From NCBI RefSeq assembly GCF_900564155.1, contig NZ_LS999839.1:3159097-3223096 (forward strand): a stretch of 64,000 nt of DNA. The letters are read 5' to 3'. The notes under the pieces are model-generated. The model made no database searches. It was given only the letters and a program-made list of their open reading frames with translations, and was not told the origin of the DNA. The stretch is from Pedobacter schmidteae. Its GTDB lineage: Bacteria; Bacteroidota; Bacteroidia; Sphingobacteriales; Sphingobacteriaceae. The first letter of the stretch is position 1; each line of letters opens with the position of its first letter. Position numbers and translations under genes: made by a program. Below, in pieces: positions 1-9,310 of the stretch.

Positions 1-1010
1 GGGGTATCACCGTAATTGGTACGTCCTAAATAGCTATATAAGGAAAAGGGATTGTCGGGGTTAGACAGATTGATGTTGGGTTTGGCATTTGCCCTGATCA
101 CAATCATGAAGTAGGAGCTGAAGCCAAACAACACAAAGGTGAGGCATAACAATGAGAGGTTAAGTGTGTATTTTTTGTGTTTAACAGAATAATAAATGCC
201 ATAAGTAATACAGGATGCCAGCAGCAGGATAAAAACTAAGGCTCCACTGCCAAATTCGAAACCCAGGGTGTTGACAAAGAAAAGATCGGTTTTTGCAGCA
301 CTCAATACGAGGTACTGAACGATAACAAATTGTACTAGACCAACAAGAAAGCAACCAAATAATAATGCTTTTAGTATTCCGCTAAGACCAGGACGTGCAG
401 TTGTTTTGAAATGATACACCAGTACGACGGCGGGTATAGCCAGCAAGCTTAACAGGTGTACGCCGATAGAAAGGCCGATCATAAAAGCAATAAATATCAG
501 CCATCGGTTGTCGGGGTAATTTTCCCATTTTAGGATGGCCCAGAAAACAATGGCGGTAAAAAGGGTCGAAAGTGCATATACCTCGGCTTCAACCGCTGAA
601 AACCAAAAGGTATCTGAAAATGTGTAAGCCAGGGCACCTACAGCTCCGGCGGCAATGATGGTAAAAATCTGTGTACTGTTTTTCTCTTTTGGGTACAAGC
701 GGGCTGCCAGGGCAGTGATGGTCCAGAACAGAAACATAATGGTTGCTGCGCTAAATAATACTGAACTGAAGTTAATCCAATAGGCTATCTTGTTGGTGTT
801 GCCCATTGCCAACAAAGAAAACAACTTGCCCAGCATTAAAAATAGTGGCGCGCCGGGTTGGTGGCCTACTTCCAGTTTACTGGAGGCTGCCAGAAATTCT
901 CCGCAGTCCCAAAAGCTCATGGTAGGTTCCATAGTTAGCCAATAAACGATAGTAGCAATACCGAAAAGGGTAAATCCGGCAAGGTTGTTAAGGCGTTGAT
1001 ACAATTTCAT
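1..1010 (-). CDS. DUF2723 (GT117-like) membrane glycosyltransferase, partial
   Basis: The reading frame starts at the ATG complement at 1008-1010 and stays open to the window edge, so the C-terminus is missing. About 336 residues are visible. The N-terminus has the DUF2723 signature (EPTMSFWDCGEF followed by a Gly-His-Gln-Pro-Gly-Ala-Pro stretch), and many hydrophobic segments follow, fitting a polytopic membrane protein. DUF2723 proteins are classed as GT117 and are thought to use lipid-linked sugars to glycosylate proteins, with an acidic residue near the first loop. Family assignment is firm from the motif; the sugar and the acceptor are unknown. Confidence 0.85.
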   Translation of the reverse strand, partial: MKLYQRLNNLAGFTLFGIATIVYWLTMEPTMSFWDCGEFLAASSKLEVGHQPGAPLFLMLGKLFSLLAMGNTNKIAYWINFSSVLFSAATIMFLFWTITALAARLYPKEKNSTQIFTIIAAGAVGALAYTFSDTFWFSAVEAEVYALSTLFTAIVFWAILKWENYPDNRWLIFIAFMIGLSIGVHLLSLLAIPAVVLVYHFKTTARPGLSGILKALLFGCFLVGLVQFVIVQYLVLSAAKTDLFFVNTLGFEFGSGALVFILLLASCITYGIYYSVKHKKYTLNLSLLCLTFVLFGFSSYFMIVIRANAKPNINLSNPDNPFSLYSYLGRTNYGDT

Positions 1011-1118
1011 GATTCAAAGGTTTGATTTAGGGTTAATCAAAAATAATTAAATCATTGTTGTTCAGTTTTTTATAAGTGTTAAAGTATGTTAAAAAATGTT
1101 AAATCTCCGTAAGGTGGT

Positions 1119-1652
1119 TTATCCTTTTTTTTGATGGAAAACTGCACGTTTAGCTGATGGTATGGTCAACTGGTTATTGAAATTTGGAAACCACCTTTTT
1201 AGCCAGGCCGTTCTGTTGTCGTCCCTAACCTCGGTCAATTCTGCAAAAGTCCAGGAGCTTCCCTTATCACTACTCGCAGCAAGTAAATACGATTTTTTAG
1301 AGAAATAGCCTCGTTTAGGTAGTTCAAAAACAATCTCTATAGGAACAATACAATGTAAGTCGTCGCCAGCCTGAACAATATTTCCAGGCTCTTCAGCAGC
1401 GATTCTGCGGGGTGTCCAGTTTTTGTTTTCCCTTGACTTCGCCCATAATTCTGTCGTTGTCGCGATCCATTTTTCTTTTCCACCGGCGTTGGCAACAAAA
1501 GGAGGATAGGTATATTTGGCCAGGCTATCAGCGTTTTTTTCTGATTGGGCATTAGCCCAACTTTTAGCGTTAGCTCGTAGATTTTCAATTAATTGCGCGT
1601 TTGATTTGACTCCTATAAAGAGCAAAAAGAAAATGAGAACCTTAATTTTCAT
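1119..1652 (-). CDS. Secreted hypothetical protein
   Basis: A 177-residue protein with a clear N-terminal signal peptide (hydrophobic run ending in Ser-Asn-Ala-Gln). The mature part starts with a helix rich in Ala, Asn and Lys and ends in a basic tail. The arrangement (helical N-terminus, then strands with a Trp-rich middle) vaguely recalls NTF2/SnoaL-like small secreted proteins, but no catalytic motif is visible and I assign no function. It stands alone, with about 110 nt of AT-rich spacer on each side. Confidence 0.65.
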   Translation of the reverse strand: MKIKVLIFFLLFIGVKSNAQLIENLRANAKSWANAQSEKNADSLAKYTYPPFVANAGGKEKWIATTTELWAKSRENKNWTPRRIAAEEPGNIVQAGDDLHCIVPIEIVFELPKRGYFSKKSYLLAASSDKGSSWTFAELTEVRDDNRTAWLKRWFPNFNNQLTIPSAKRAVFHQKKG

Positions 1653-1768
1653 ACAAATGTGTTTGTTTTGGTTTTGCAGTATTTTAAAGCAAGCTAATGA
1701 TTTTTAACAACATTTGAAAATATCAGAATGCGCAACAATTTGATCAACAGCAGATTGTTAACTTTTGC

Positions 1769-2953
1769 CTAATAATACTGTACAATCTCAGCATCAACGA
1801 CAATAAATCCGTCGTTTTTGCTTTCGGTAAAGATCAGGAAACGCTGATGATCGGGCTTGATTTTATATTTTTTTACCAGATTTTCTGCTTTGTCTCTATA
1901 ACTCCTGACAATCACATTTCCTGTCAGTTGCTTTTCTTTTTTAAGCTCGCCGGCGGTGATAACACGGTTGATCTTAAATATTCGGCCGGGGAAACGATTG
2001 TTGATATGTTCAGCAGCATATAGCTGGGTCTGCGGAGCTAGTTTTTCCAGTCCAAATGCCTGTGCAATCAGATTAAAGGCCCCACTTTTCAACAGCGCAA
2101 CATCCGGCTCGTATAAATACCCGGACGGAGTTTCGTCAAGTATCCGGGCATGACTGATTTCTTCATCTCCTTTATAGAAGCTGAAACCCTTGTGGGTTTC
2201 GTTTAGCATACGACAAACAATTTTAACCAGAGGTGCCTGTTCTCTGTCTATTACCCAAAGCAATTCCTTTAGTTCGTTTCTAACACTTACCATATGAATT
2301 TCGGAAACATTCCGCAGTTCTTTTAGTCCGGCAGCCAGGTCTAGTAAAGGCGCTGTTTTAATGATGATGCGCTGGGACCGGGACAATAGCAGGTCCAGGT
2401 GTTCCACCACATTAGGGGTACAGTCTTTCAGCATAAAGACTTTGCCGCTGGTACTTCGTCTGGCCGGGTCAATATAAATGGTGTCGTAGGTTTCAGTGCT
2501 GTTTTGCAGATGAGCTATGCCATCGCCAGCCAGAAACTGCAGGTTCGATGCACCCAAAACCCGGGCATTATGATCGGCTATTTCAGATAAAGATGTATTG
2601 ATTTCGCAATGTGTGACTGTTGTGAGTAGTCGTGAAAAATAATAACTATCTACGCCAAAACCTCCTGTCAGGTCAATCAGGCTATCGCCAATCGCCAGCC
2701 TGGCCTTATAGGCTGCGGTTGCTTCCGACGAACATTGTTCGATGGAAAGGAGTGGGGGATAATAAATGCCGGCTGTGTTATACCAAAGCGGCAGTTTTTT
2801 TGCCGCTTTGCTTTTTGCCGCAATTTGTCCGGCCAGTTCCTTACTTTCTACCTCCTTAAAAGGACTTTTGGCCATAGCAATCCTATGCACATCGTCATTT
2901 ATGTGATGGGCAATGTATTGCTGAATTGCGGTATCTAGTAAATGGCTGTTCAA
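1769..2953 (-). CDS. Class I SAM-dependent methyltransferase with THUMP-like C-terminus
   Basis: A 394-residue protein. Residues 93-107 carry a glycine-rich SAM-binding motif I (DLTGGFGVDS), and residues 161-166 read IDPARR, a motif-IV-like site where the target base would sit. The C-terminal third resembles the THUMP-like/PUA-like domain found in a Bacteroidota family of putative RNA methyltransferases. It lies 8 nt downstream of aspartate kinase on the same strand, so the two are probably co-transcribed. The methyltransferase fold is clear; RNA as substrate is inferred from the family and the modified base is unknown. Confidence 0.8.
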   Translation of the reverse strand: MNSHLLDTAIQQYIAHHINDDVHRIAMAKSPFKEVESKELAGQIAAKSKAAKKLPLWYNTAGIYYPPLLSIEQCSSEATAAYKARLAIGDSLIDLTGGFGVDSYYFSRLLTTVTHCEINTSLSEIADHNARVLGASNLQFLAGDGIAHLQNSTETYDTIYIDPARRSTSGKVFMLKDCTPNVVEHLDLLLSRSQRIIIKTAPLLDLAAGLKELRNVSEIHMVSVRNELKELLWVIDREQAPLVKIVCRMLNETHKGFSFYKGDEEISHARILDETPSGYLYEPDVALLKSGAFNLIAQAFGLEKLAPQTQLYAAEHINNRFPGRIFKINRVITAGELKKEKQLTGNVIVRSYRDKAENLVKKYKIKPDHQRFLIFTESKNDGFIVVDAEIVQYY

Positions 2954-2961
2954 CTTGTACG

Positions 2962-4236
2962 TTACTCCGTTTCTTTTTTGTCCCGCATTACAATCTGACA
3001 GGTATTTCTGCTTTTTACTTCCAGCAGGATACTTTTGTTGACCGTTACCCGGTCGATGGTTTCCTGGTTATAATACCTGATGGTAACCAGTTCTACACCA
3101 GTATTGTATTTTACTTTATAGTCTTTTGACAGGTCAGCCATTAGTTTTTCCAGTTTTTTTGCATTATGGTCAAAGCTGATCGAAAAGCTGATGGCCGAGT
3201 TGAGCATGGTATTGATTTTTACCTTATGCTCGTGAAAAAGACTAAATATTTCACTCAGATTTTCTTCAATAATGAATGAAAAATCTTTAGGAAAGATGGA
3301 CAGCAATACCTGGTTTACTTTAAAAATAAAGGAAGGTATAGGCAGGTGATTTTTCAGGTCGGTAATATCGGTTCCTTCGGCTTCGGGATGAAGGAAGGAG
3401 CGGACATATAAAGGGATGTTTTTATTTTGAATGGGCTTAATGGTTTTAGGATGGATAATGGTAGCACCATAGTAAGCCAGCTCAATAGCATCGTGGTAAG
3501 ACAGCTGCGGAATCCTTTCTGTTTCATCAAACCATTTCGGGTCGGCGTTTAAAACACCCGGCACATCCTTCCATATCGTCATCGATTCGGCGTTGAGACA
3601 GGCCGAAAATATGGCCGCCGAGTAGTCGGAACCCTCGCGGCCAAGCGTAGTGGTAAAATTTTCGCTGGTGCTGCCAATAAAGCCTTGTGTAATTACAATA
3701 TGGTTTTCTAAAAGCGGCACCAGTTTCTTTTGCACCTCGGCTTCTGTTTTTTCCCAGTTTACCAATCCTTCTCTATAGGTGTTATCTGTATGTACAAAAT
3801 TGCGGGCATCTACCCATTTTACATTGTTTTGTTGGGTGCCCAGATAAGCGGCAAGTATTTTGGTCGATACAATTTCGCCCATAGAAACAATCTGGTCGTA
3901 AATGTAGTCGGGAGCATCTTCCGGCTCTTCTTCAATCAACCAGTCAATTTCTACAAAGGTATTGGCTATGTCGTCAAATACAGGGTGCTGATGATCGGTA
4001 AACAGTTCATTTAAAAGATTAAAATGGAATGTTTTGACCTCTTCAAATATCTGATGAACGTCGTCCTGACCATTTAGATATGCAGTGGTCAGCTCTTCCA
4101 GTTTATTGGTTATTTTGCCCATTGCCGAAACCACGATCAGCAATTGGTTGCCTTTGTGTTTCTGAATAATGGCTGAAACGTTTTTTACTCCTTCAGCATC
4201 TTTAACTGATGCTCCTCCAAATTTGTATATCTTCAT
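2962..4236 (-). CDS. lysC: Aspartate kinase
   Basis: A 424-residue monofunctional aspartokinase that phosphorylates L-aspartate, the first step towards lysine, threonine and methionine. The N-terminus has the amino-acid-kinase signature KFGGASV. The middle holds TTLGREGSDYSAA, which binds ATP and aspartate, and the C-terminus after about residue 300 is an ACT-type regulatory region. There is no fused homoserine dehydrogenase, unlike the bifunctional ThrA of this phylum, so a second aspartokinase is likely elsewhere. It sits 3 nt after the preceding lipoprotein gene in a five-gene minus-strand run. The symbol is by function and could differ in a reference annotation. Confidence 0.93.
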   Translation of the reverse strand: MKIYKFGGASVKDAEGVKNVSAIIQKHKGNQLLIVVSAMGKITNKLEELTTAYLNGQDDVHQIFEEVKTFHFNLLNELFTDHQHPVFDDIANTFVEIDWLIEEEPEDAPDYIYDQIVSMGEIVSTKILAAYLGTQQNNVKWVDARNFVHTDNTYREGLVNWEKTEAEVQKKLVPLLENHIVITQGFIGSTSENFTTTLGREGSDYSAAIFSACLNAESMTIWKDVPGVLNADPKWFDETERIPQLSYHDAIELAYYGATIIHPKTIKPIQNKNIPLYVRSFLHPEAEGTDITDLKNHLPIPSFIFKVNQVLLSIFPKDFSFIIEENLSEIFSLFHEHKVKINTMLNSAISFSISFDHNAKKLEKLMADLSKDYKVKYNTGVELVTIRYYNQETIDRVTVNKSILLEVKSRNTCQIVMRDKKETE

Positions 4237-4239
4237 TTT

Positions 4240-5043
4240 TTAATTCGCCGGATTTAGTAAGCTGTTTGGCCTTGCAATATCTTTTAAGTCTGCAAAGGGA
4301 ATCAGTAATTCTGTAATACCAAAGGCATAGGCTTTAATTTCGTATGGATTGTATAGAAATTTAAGACCTGCTTTGGTGATGGTAAAGTTCTGGTTTAAAC
4401 TGAATTTATCATTTTCAAAGAAATAATTGTCTTTGAGGCTTGCAGTAGGTGATAGCTTCTCATTTTTTCTGAAAATGACCTCTGCTATGGCGGTTAGTTT
4501 TGGCATAGCATCGGGTACAATAAGTGAGTCTAAAACAACCTCAACATGATTTACCGGATCATAATTGAGGTAAGTAAAGTTACTGTTTGGATGGGCGCCA
4601 CCCTCGTAATTTACATAGGTAACCAAGGCTGATAGGTACTTTGCCTGTTGTTCAACTACCTCAATCTTACCATTCATAAACCAGGTTTGGCTATAATCCT
4701 TGTTCTCTTTGGTGAAATCATCATAATTTTTGATGAATGCAGCGGTAAAATCCTGATAAGTGTTATAGTGTTCACCCTCATTGGCAAAACTCATCATTTT
4801 TTGTTCAAGAAACTGGTTGATTTTCTGGTCTGCAAAAACAGGATAAGCGATTACCGCTTTAGTGGTGTCGGTGATATTGTCGTTGGTGATGGTATGTTTG
4901 CTGTATACCTTTACAGAATCGTATTTAAAAGATAAATCGGCATGGCTGGTATGCAGGGTGGTATCGGTATTACTGACTGATTTTTTTTCATTCTGGCAAG
5001 CGATAAAGCTTACCGAAATTAAGAATAGCGCTAGTTTTTTCAT
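4240..5043 (-). CDS. DUF3298/DUF4163-type lipoprotein
   Basis: I place the start at the ATG complement 5041-5043, which gives MKKLALFLISVSFIACQ, a typical lipoprotein signal with Cys as acylation site. An upstream in-frame Met would put extra residues before this signal and overlap the previous gene. The mature part has the pattern of DUF4163 followed by DUF3298: an N-terminal strand region, then TYVNYEGGAHPNSN, and a C-terminal region ending near LIPFADL. RsiV-like extracytoplasmic proteins share this fold; in Bacteroidota they are mostly stand-alone lipoproteins of unknown role. Lipid-anchored location is a sequence-based inference. Confidence 0.8.
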   Translation of the reverse strand: MKKLALFLISVSFIACQNEKKSVSNTDTTLHTSHADLSFKYDSVKVYSKHTITNDNITDTTKAVIAYPVFADQKINQFLEQKMMSFANEGEHYNTYQDFTAAFIKNYDDFTKENKDYSQTWFMNGKIEVVEQQAKYLSALVTYVNYEGGAHPNSNFTYLNYDPVNHVEVVLDSLIVPDAMPKLTAIAEVIFRKNEKLSPTASLKDNYFFENDKFSLNQNFTITKAGLKFLYNPYEIKAYAFGITELLIPFADLKDIARPNSLLNPAN

Positions 5044-5071
5044 AGGAATATAGTGTTTATGTAGATGTCTT

Positions 5072-5542
5072 TTAGGGTTGTTCGATAATCTGCTCTTTGC
5101 TGAACGATGCATTCAGCCAGCCGGCCTCCAGGTCGGCATTGTACTTGTTGTAAAAATTAATTGCCGGCTGGTTCCAGTCCAGCACCTGCCAGTTCATGCC
5201 ATTAAAACCTTTGTCTTTAGCGTCTTTCATGATGGTTTCAAAAAGAAGCTTTCCAATCCCCCTTCCACGATAGGCTTCGGTAACAATAAAATCTTCCAGG
5301 TATAACCTTCGGCCTTTCCAGGTCGAGTACCTGGTATAATAAATGGCAAAACCAGCTATAAACCCATCTTCTTCTGCTACATGAGCATCCCAAACCTTAT
5401 GCTGGCCAAATCCGGCATCTATAAATTCTTCCAGGGTAACCGTAACCTCCTGTGGCGCCCTTTCGTAAACAGCCAGTTCATTTACCAGCTCCAACAACCT
5501 TACGCAGTCTTCCTTTACAGCCGGCCTTATGATTATGCTCAT
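5072..5542 (-). CDS. GNAT family N-acetyltransferase (SSAT-like)
   Basis: A 156-residue GNAT enzyme that would transfer acetyl from acetyl-CoA to an amine. Visible features are the N-terminal IRPA-x-EDC start, YLEDFIV-x-EAYRGRGIGK (the acetyl-CoA pyrophosphate-binding loop, motif A) and WQVLDWNQPAINFYNKY (motif B). This combination is typical of the diamine/spermidine acetyltransferase (SSAT) branch, though the true substrate cannot be read from sequence. Its start codon overlaps the stop of the YggS gene by one base, indicating translational coupling. Confidence 0.88.
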   Translation of the reverse strand: MSIIIRPAVKEDCVRLLELVNELAVYERAPQEVTVTLEEFIDAGFGQHKVWDAHVAEEDGFIAGFAIYYTRYSTWKGRRLYLEDFIVTEAYRGRGIGKLLFETIMKDAKDKGFNGMNWQVLDWNQPAINFYNKYNADLEAGWLNASFSKEQIIEQP

Positions 5543-6234
5543 TATAATGTTTCTTTGTAATGTTTAATTACCCGTTTCCCAAAAATATTACTACCAATGC
5601 GTACCATGGTACTGCCTTGTGCTATGGCCAGTTTATAATCGCCGGACATCCCCATAGAAATCTCTTTAAAGTAATCTGCTTTTCTAAAGAAACTGACTTT
5701 TATGCCATCAAAAAGTACCTTCAATTCATTAAATTCATCACTGGTCTGTTTGTCTTGTGCATGGTTGCTGGCGATGCCCATTACACCGGTAATGCGGACA
5801 TTTTGCATGGCGGCAAACTCGTCCGAACGCAAGAGTTCGATAGCTTCGTCAAAGCCCAATCCAAATTTGGTATCCTCATCGGCAATGTAAATTTGCAACA
5901 GGCAATCAATTACCCTTTTATTTTTCAGCGCCTGCTTGTTGATTTCCGCCAGTAGTTTTAGACTGTCTACCGATTGAATTAAACTGATGAAAGGGGCAAT
6001 ATATTTCACTTTATTGGTTTGCAAATGACCAATCAGGTGCCATTCAATATCCTGCGGCAATTTAGCTTGTTTATCAACCAGTTCCTGTACAATGTTCTCG
6101 CCAAATATACGCTGTCCGGCGTTGTAAGCTTCCAAAACTGCGTCGGCTTCCTGGTATTTGGATACGGCAATTAATTTGACGGATATAGGATCTAATTCGT
6201 TTTTATATTTTAATAAGTTATCTGCTATACTCAT
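5542..6234 (-). CDS. YggS family PLP homeostasis protein
   Basis: A 230-residue protein of the YggS/PROSC family, which binds pyridoxal phosphate and balances free PLP and amino-acid pools without known catalytic activity. The PLP lysine is K26 in LIAVSKYQ; further family marks are RIFGENIVQEL, WHLIGHLQTNK and the C-terminal phosphate-binding part GMSGDYKLAI. It is the first gene of the minus-strand run that continues into the acetyltransferase and aspartate kinase, and is divergent from the DUF4296 gene across about 70 nt. Confidence 0.94.
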   Translation of the reverse strand: MSIADNLLKYKNELDPISVKLIAVSKYQEADAVLEAYNAGQRIFGENIVQELVDKQAKLPQDIEWHLIGHLQTNKVKYIAPFISLIQSVDSLKLLAEINKQALKNKRVIDCLLQIYIADEDTKFGLGFDEAIELLRSDEFAAMQNVRITGVMGIASNHAQDKQTSDEFNELKVLFDGIKVSFFRKADYFKEISMGMSGDYKLAIAQGSTMVRIGSNIFGKRVIKHYKETL

Positions 6235-6304
6235 TTATCAGTATTTTTGGTAAAATTAACAACCTTAGCCAAATTTGTCTAAGAAATAATGATGTTTTAA
6301 CATA

Positions 6305-6865
6305 ATGAAGAACTTTCTTTATATAGCGATTGTCTTTTTTTCTCTTTCAGGATGTAAACCGGGGATACCAGCCGATCTGATACAGCCCGAGGAGATGGCC
6401 AGGGTATTGCACGATATTCATGTGGCAGACAGTTACCTGGGTATGACATCGCGTCCCGATTCTGTTAAAATAAAGGCTGCAGAATATTATAAAGGGATAT
6501 ATAAAAAATATGAGATTGATTCGGCACTGTATAACCGTAGCATGGCTTACTATTATAAGGAACCGAAAATATTAAATGATATTTATGTAAAAGTGGTTGC
6601 CGAGCTGACCAAAGAAAAGGATGCAGTGGTGAAGGCCGATTCAATTTTTAACGCCAATGAGGTTGCGAAATTACAATTTAAGGCGATAAGAGATTCGACC
6701 CGAAAGGCCGATTCAACTTTCTGGGCTAATTTTCTGCTAAAGCCTTCGGCTCGTTTAAAGGCATTGGGTATAAAAGATACCGCATTGTTGAAAGACACAG
6801 TGAAAAAGAATATTGATGTGATCAAATTAAAAATGGACTACAAGGGTCCGAAAGATTTAAAATAA
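6305..6865 (+). CDS. DUF4296 lipoprotein
   Basis: A 186-residue protein. The N-terminus is a lipoprotein signal (FLYIAIVFFSLSGC). Then comes the DUF4296 core, with the conserved IQPEEMARVLHDIHVADSY helix and a YYKGIYKKYEID segment; the C-terminus is Lys/Asp rich and probably disordered. DUF4296 proteins are found across Bacteroidota, often near translation or repair genes, and have no known function. The stop codon is 2 nt from the MutS2 start, so the two genes are very probably one transcript. Confidence 0.85.
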   Translation: MKNFLYIAIVFFSLSGCKPGIPADLIQPEEMARVLHDIHVADSYLGMTSRPDSVKIKAAEYYKGIYKKYEIDSALYNRSMAYYYKEPKILNDIYVKVVAELTKEKDAVVKADSIFNANEVAKLQFKAIRDSTRKADSTFWANFLLKPSARLKALGIKDTALLKDTVKKNIDVIKLKMDYKGPKDLK

Positions 6866-6867
6866 GT

Positions 6868-9240
6868 ATGTTATATCCAGAGAATTGTTTGGAGCGTTTG
6901 GGGTTTAATGAGGTAAGGCAACTTATTTATAAACACTGCTTAAGTCCGATGGGACAACAAATGGTTGGTAAAATGCAGGTGATGACCAAGTTTGACCAGA
7001 TCAATAAGTTCCTGAGGCAAACGCATGAATTTAAAAGTATCCTCGAAAATCAGGAACCTTTACAGATCAGTACCTTTTTTGACATTAAGAGCCTGGCCGA
7101 GAAAATAAGGGTAGAAGGAACTTACCTGGTGGAAGAGGAACTGCACCAGATGTATGCCTCTTTGCAGACCGTATTTTCGGTTTTGCGCTTTTTTGAAGAA
7201 CGTGAAGGAATATACCCTAACCTGGAAGCGCTGTTTGAGCACCTGCCGGTAGAAAAAAATATCCTTAAAAAGATTGAAACGGTTTTAGATCCTAAAGGAA
7301 AAATCAAGCCAAATGCGTCGCCAGCCCTGCAGGAAATTATTGGCGACATTGCCAAAACGGAGCAGGATGTGCGCAAAAGGATGGATTCCATTTATAAAAC
7401 AGCGGTTGGCAACAACTGGGTGGCTGATGGCAGTTTAACCATCCGTGATGGCAGGATGTGTATTCCGGTACTGGCCGAGAATAAGCGGAAATTAAGAGGC
7501 TTTATTCATGATGAATCGGCCAGCGGCCAAACGGTATACATCGAACCTGAGGAGGTTTTTACCTTAAACAATAAGCTGCGCGACCTGGAGTTTGATAAGC
7601 GAAGGGAAATCATCAGGATACTGATTGCACTTACTAATGATTTAAGGCCATATACGCCATTGTTGCTTTCTTATCATGGCTTCCTGACCAAGCTTGATTT
7701 TGTGCGGGCAAAGGCCTTGTTTGCCATTGATGTAGAAGCCGATATGCCTGTATTGATTACGGGTGCAAAAACCAGGTTAGTGAATGCCAGACATCCATTG
7801 CTGTATTTATCTTTTAAAGAAGATAAAAAAACGGTTGTTCCTTTAAACATCCACATCAATGATGAATTGAGGATTGTATTGGTTTCGGGACCTAATGCCG
7901 GAGGTAAATCGGTTTGTATGAAAACTGTTGGCTTGTTACAGCTGATGGTACAATCGGGCTTGCTGATTCCTGTTCATGAATCGAGTGAGGTAGGGATATT
8001 TGACAATATATTTGCCGACATCGGTGACGACCAGTCGATAGAAAGTGATTTGAGTACTTACAGTGCCCATTTAACCAAAATGAGGTATTTTGTAGCGCAT
8101 GCTACACCAAAATCGCTGGTATTGATTGATGAGTTTGGTACTGGTACTGATCCGCAGTTTGGCGGGCCTATGGCCGAAGCGGTACTGGAGGTGTTAAATA
8201 ATAAAAAAGTACGAGGGGTAATCACCACGCACTATTCTAACCTGAAACTTTTTGCAGGCAATACTCCGGGACTGGAAAATGCTTCGATGTTGTTTGATAA
8301 CGATAAAATGAAGCCGCTATATGTGTTGGAAATTGGTAAACCGGGAAGCTCTTATGCCTTTGAAATTGCGCAGAACATTGGCTTGCAAAAAGAGGTGTTA
8401 GAGCTGGCCAAAGCAAAAACAGGTACCAATCAGAACCGCATAGACAGCTTGCTGGTTGACCTGGAAAGAGAGAAAAAGCAGATTTACGATACCAAATTAC
8501 ATTTATCTAATCAGCAAAACAAAGTAAAAAATCTGGTGGCCGAGAATGAGAAGCTGGCCGCATTTTTAGATGAAAACAGAAGGGTACTGATTAAAGAGGC
8601 CAAACTGGAAGCGCAAACTATCATTAAGAATGCAAATAAGCTGGTAGAAAATACCATCGCCGAGATTAAGGAGAAGCAGGCCGATAAGGTGGCGACAAAG
8701 GAATTGCGGCAAAATCTGCAAAAGGTATTGGTGCAGCATCAGGTGAAGGAAGAGAAAAAGCCGGAAGTAGTACAGCCTTTAAATACGCCTGTTGAAGTGG
8801 GCGATTGGGTGCAGCTTAAAGATAGTGAAACCACAGGACAGGTATTAGAAATAAACAGGGACAACCTGGTGGTGGCATTGGGCGATCTGCGCTCTGTACT
8901 GAAGAAGAATCGGGTAATTAAAATCAGCAATAAGCAGGCAAAAAAAGCAGCTCAGAGTAATTCTTATACCGGGAGTATTTCGGAAGCGATCAGTAGCTTT
9001 AATGCCGAACTGGATTTGAGGGGAATGCGTGGAGAGAATGCCATTCATGAGGTAGAAAAGTATCTGGATAAATCGATTATGCTCGGTTTTCCGGTGGTGA
9101 AACTGATTCATGGCAAGGGCGATGGTATTTTGAGAAAAATGATCAGGGAATACCTTAAAAAGTACAGCCAGGTAAACCGGGTAGAGGATGAACATGCCGA
9201 TAGGGGCGGCGATGGCATTACCTATGTTTATTTTAATTAA
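6868..9240 (+). CDS. mutS2: Endonuclease MutS2 (MutS2 ATPase with Smr domain)
   Basis: A 790-residue protein of normal family length. In order: N-terminal core and lever helices, MutS-type ATPase with Walker A GPNAGGKS near residues 341-348 and Walker B around LVLIDEFGTGTDP, a long coiled-coil region (about 510-640), and a C-terminal Smr nuclease domain starting at LDLRGMRG near residue 714 with HGKGDGILR near 750. MutS2 lacks the mismatch-recognition domain of MutS; family members act on recombination intermediates or on collided ribosomes. Both Smr motifs look intact. Confidence 0.96.
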   Translation: MLYPENCLERLGFNEVRQLIYKHCLSPMGQQMVGKMQVMTKFDQINKFLRQTHEFKSILENQEPLQISTFFDIKSLAEKIRVEGTYLVEEELHQMYASLQTVFSVLRFFEEREGIYPNLEALFEHLPVEKNILKKIETVLDPKGKIKPNASPALQEIIGDIAKTEQDVRKRMDSIYKTAVGNNWVADGSLTIRDGRMCIPVLAENKRKLRGFIHDESASGQTVYIEPEEVFTLNNKLRDLEFDKRREIIRILIALTNDLRPYTPLLLSYHGFLTKLDFVRAKALFAIDVEADMPVLITGAKTRLVNARHPLLYLSFKEDKKTVVPLNIHINDELRIVLVSGPNAGGKSVCMKTVGLLQLMVQSGLLIPVHESSEVGIFDNIFADIGDDQSIESDLSTYSAHLTKMRYFVAHATPKSLVLIDEFGTGTDPQFGGPMAEAVLEVLNNKKVRGVITTHYSNLKLFAGNTPGLENASMLFDNDKMKPLYVLEIGKPGSSYAFEIAQNIGLQKEVLELAKAKTGTNQNRIDSLLVDLEREKKQIYDTKLHLSNQQNKVKNLVAENEKLAAFLDENRRVLIKEAKLEAQTIIKNANKLVENTIAEIKEKQADKVATKELRQNLQKVLVQHQVKEEKKPEVVQPLNTPVEVGDWVQLKDSETTGQVLEINRDNLVVALGDLRSVLKKNRVIKISNKQAKKAAQSNSYTGSISEAISSFNAELDLRGMRGENAIHEVEKYLDKSIMLGFPVVKLIHGKGDGILRKMIREYLKKYSQVNRVEDEHADRGGDGITYVYFN

Positions 9241-9310
9241 ACATATTTAAAATCAGTGTGTTATATTTATGGCGAAGCTTTGAATAGCTTTGTTATACCT
9301 AAAACATACG

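Noticed and set aside
8845..9195. A 116-codon minus-strand frame opposite the MutS2 Smr domain
   Set aside because: A shadow of a strongly conserved coding region.
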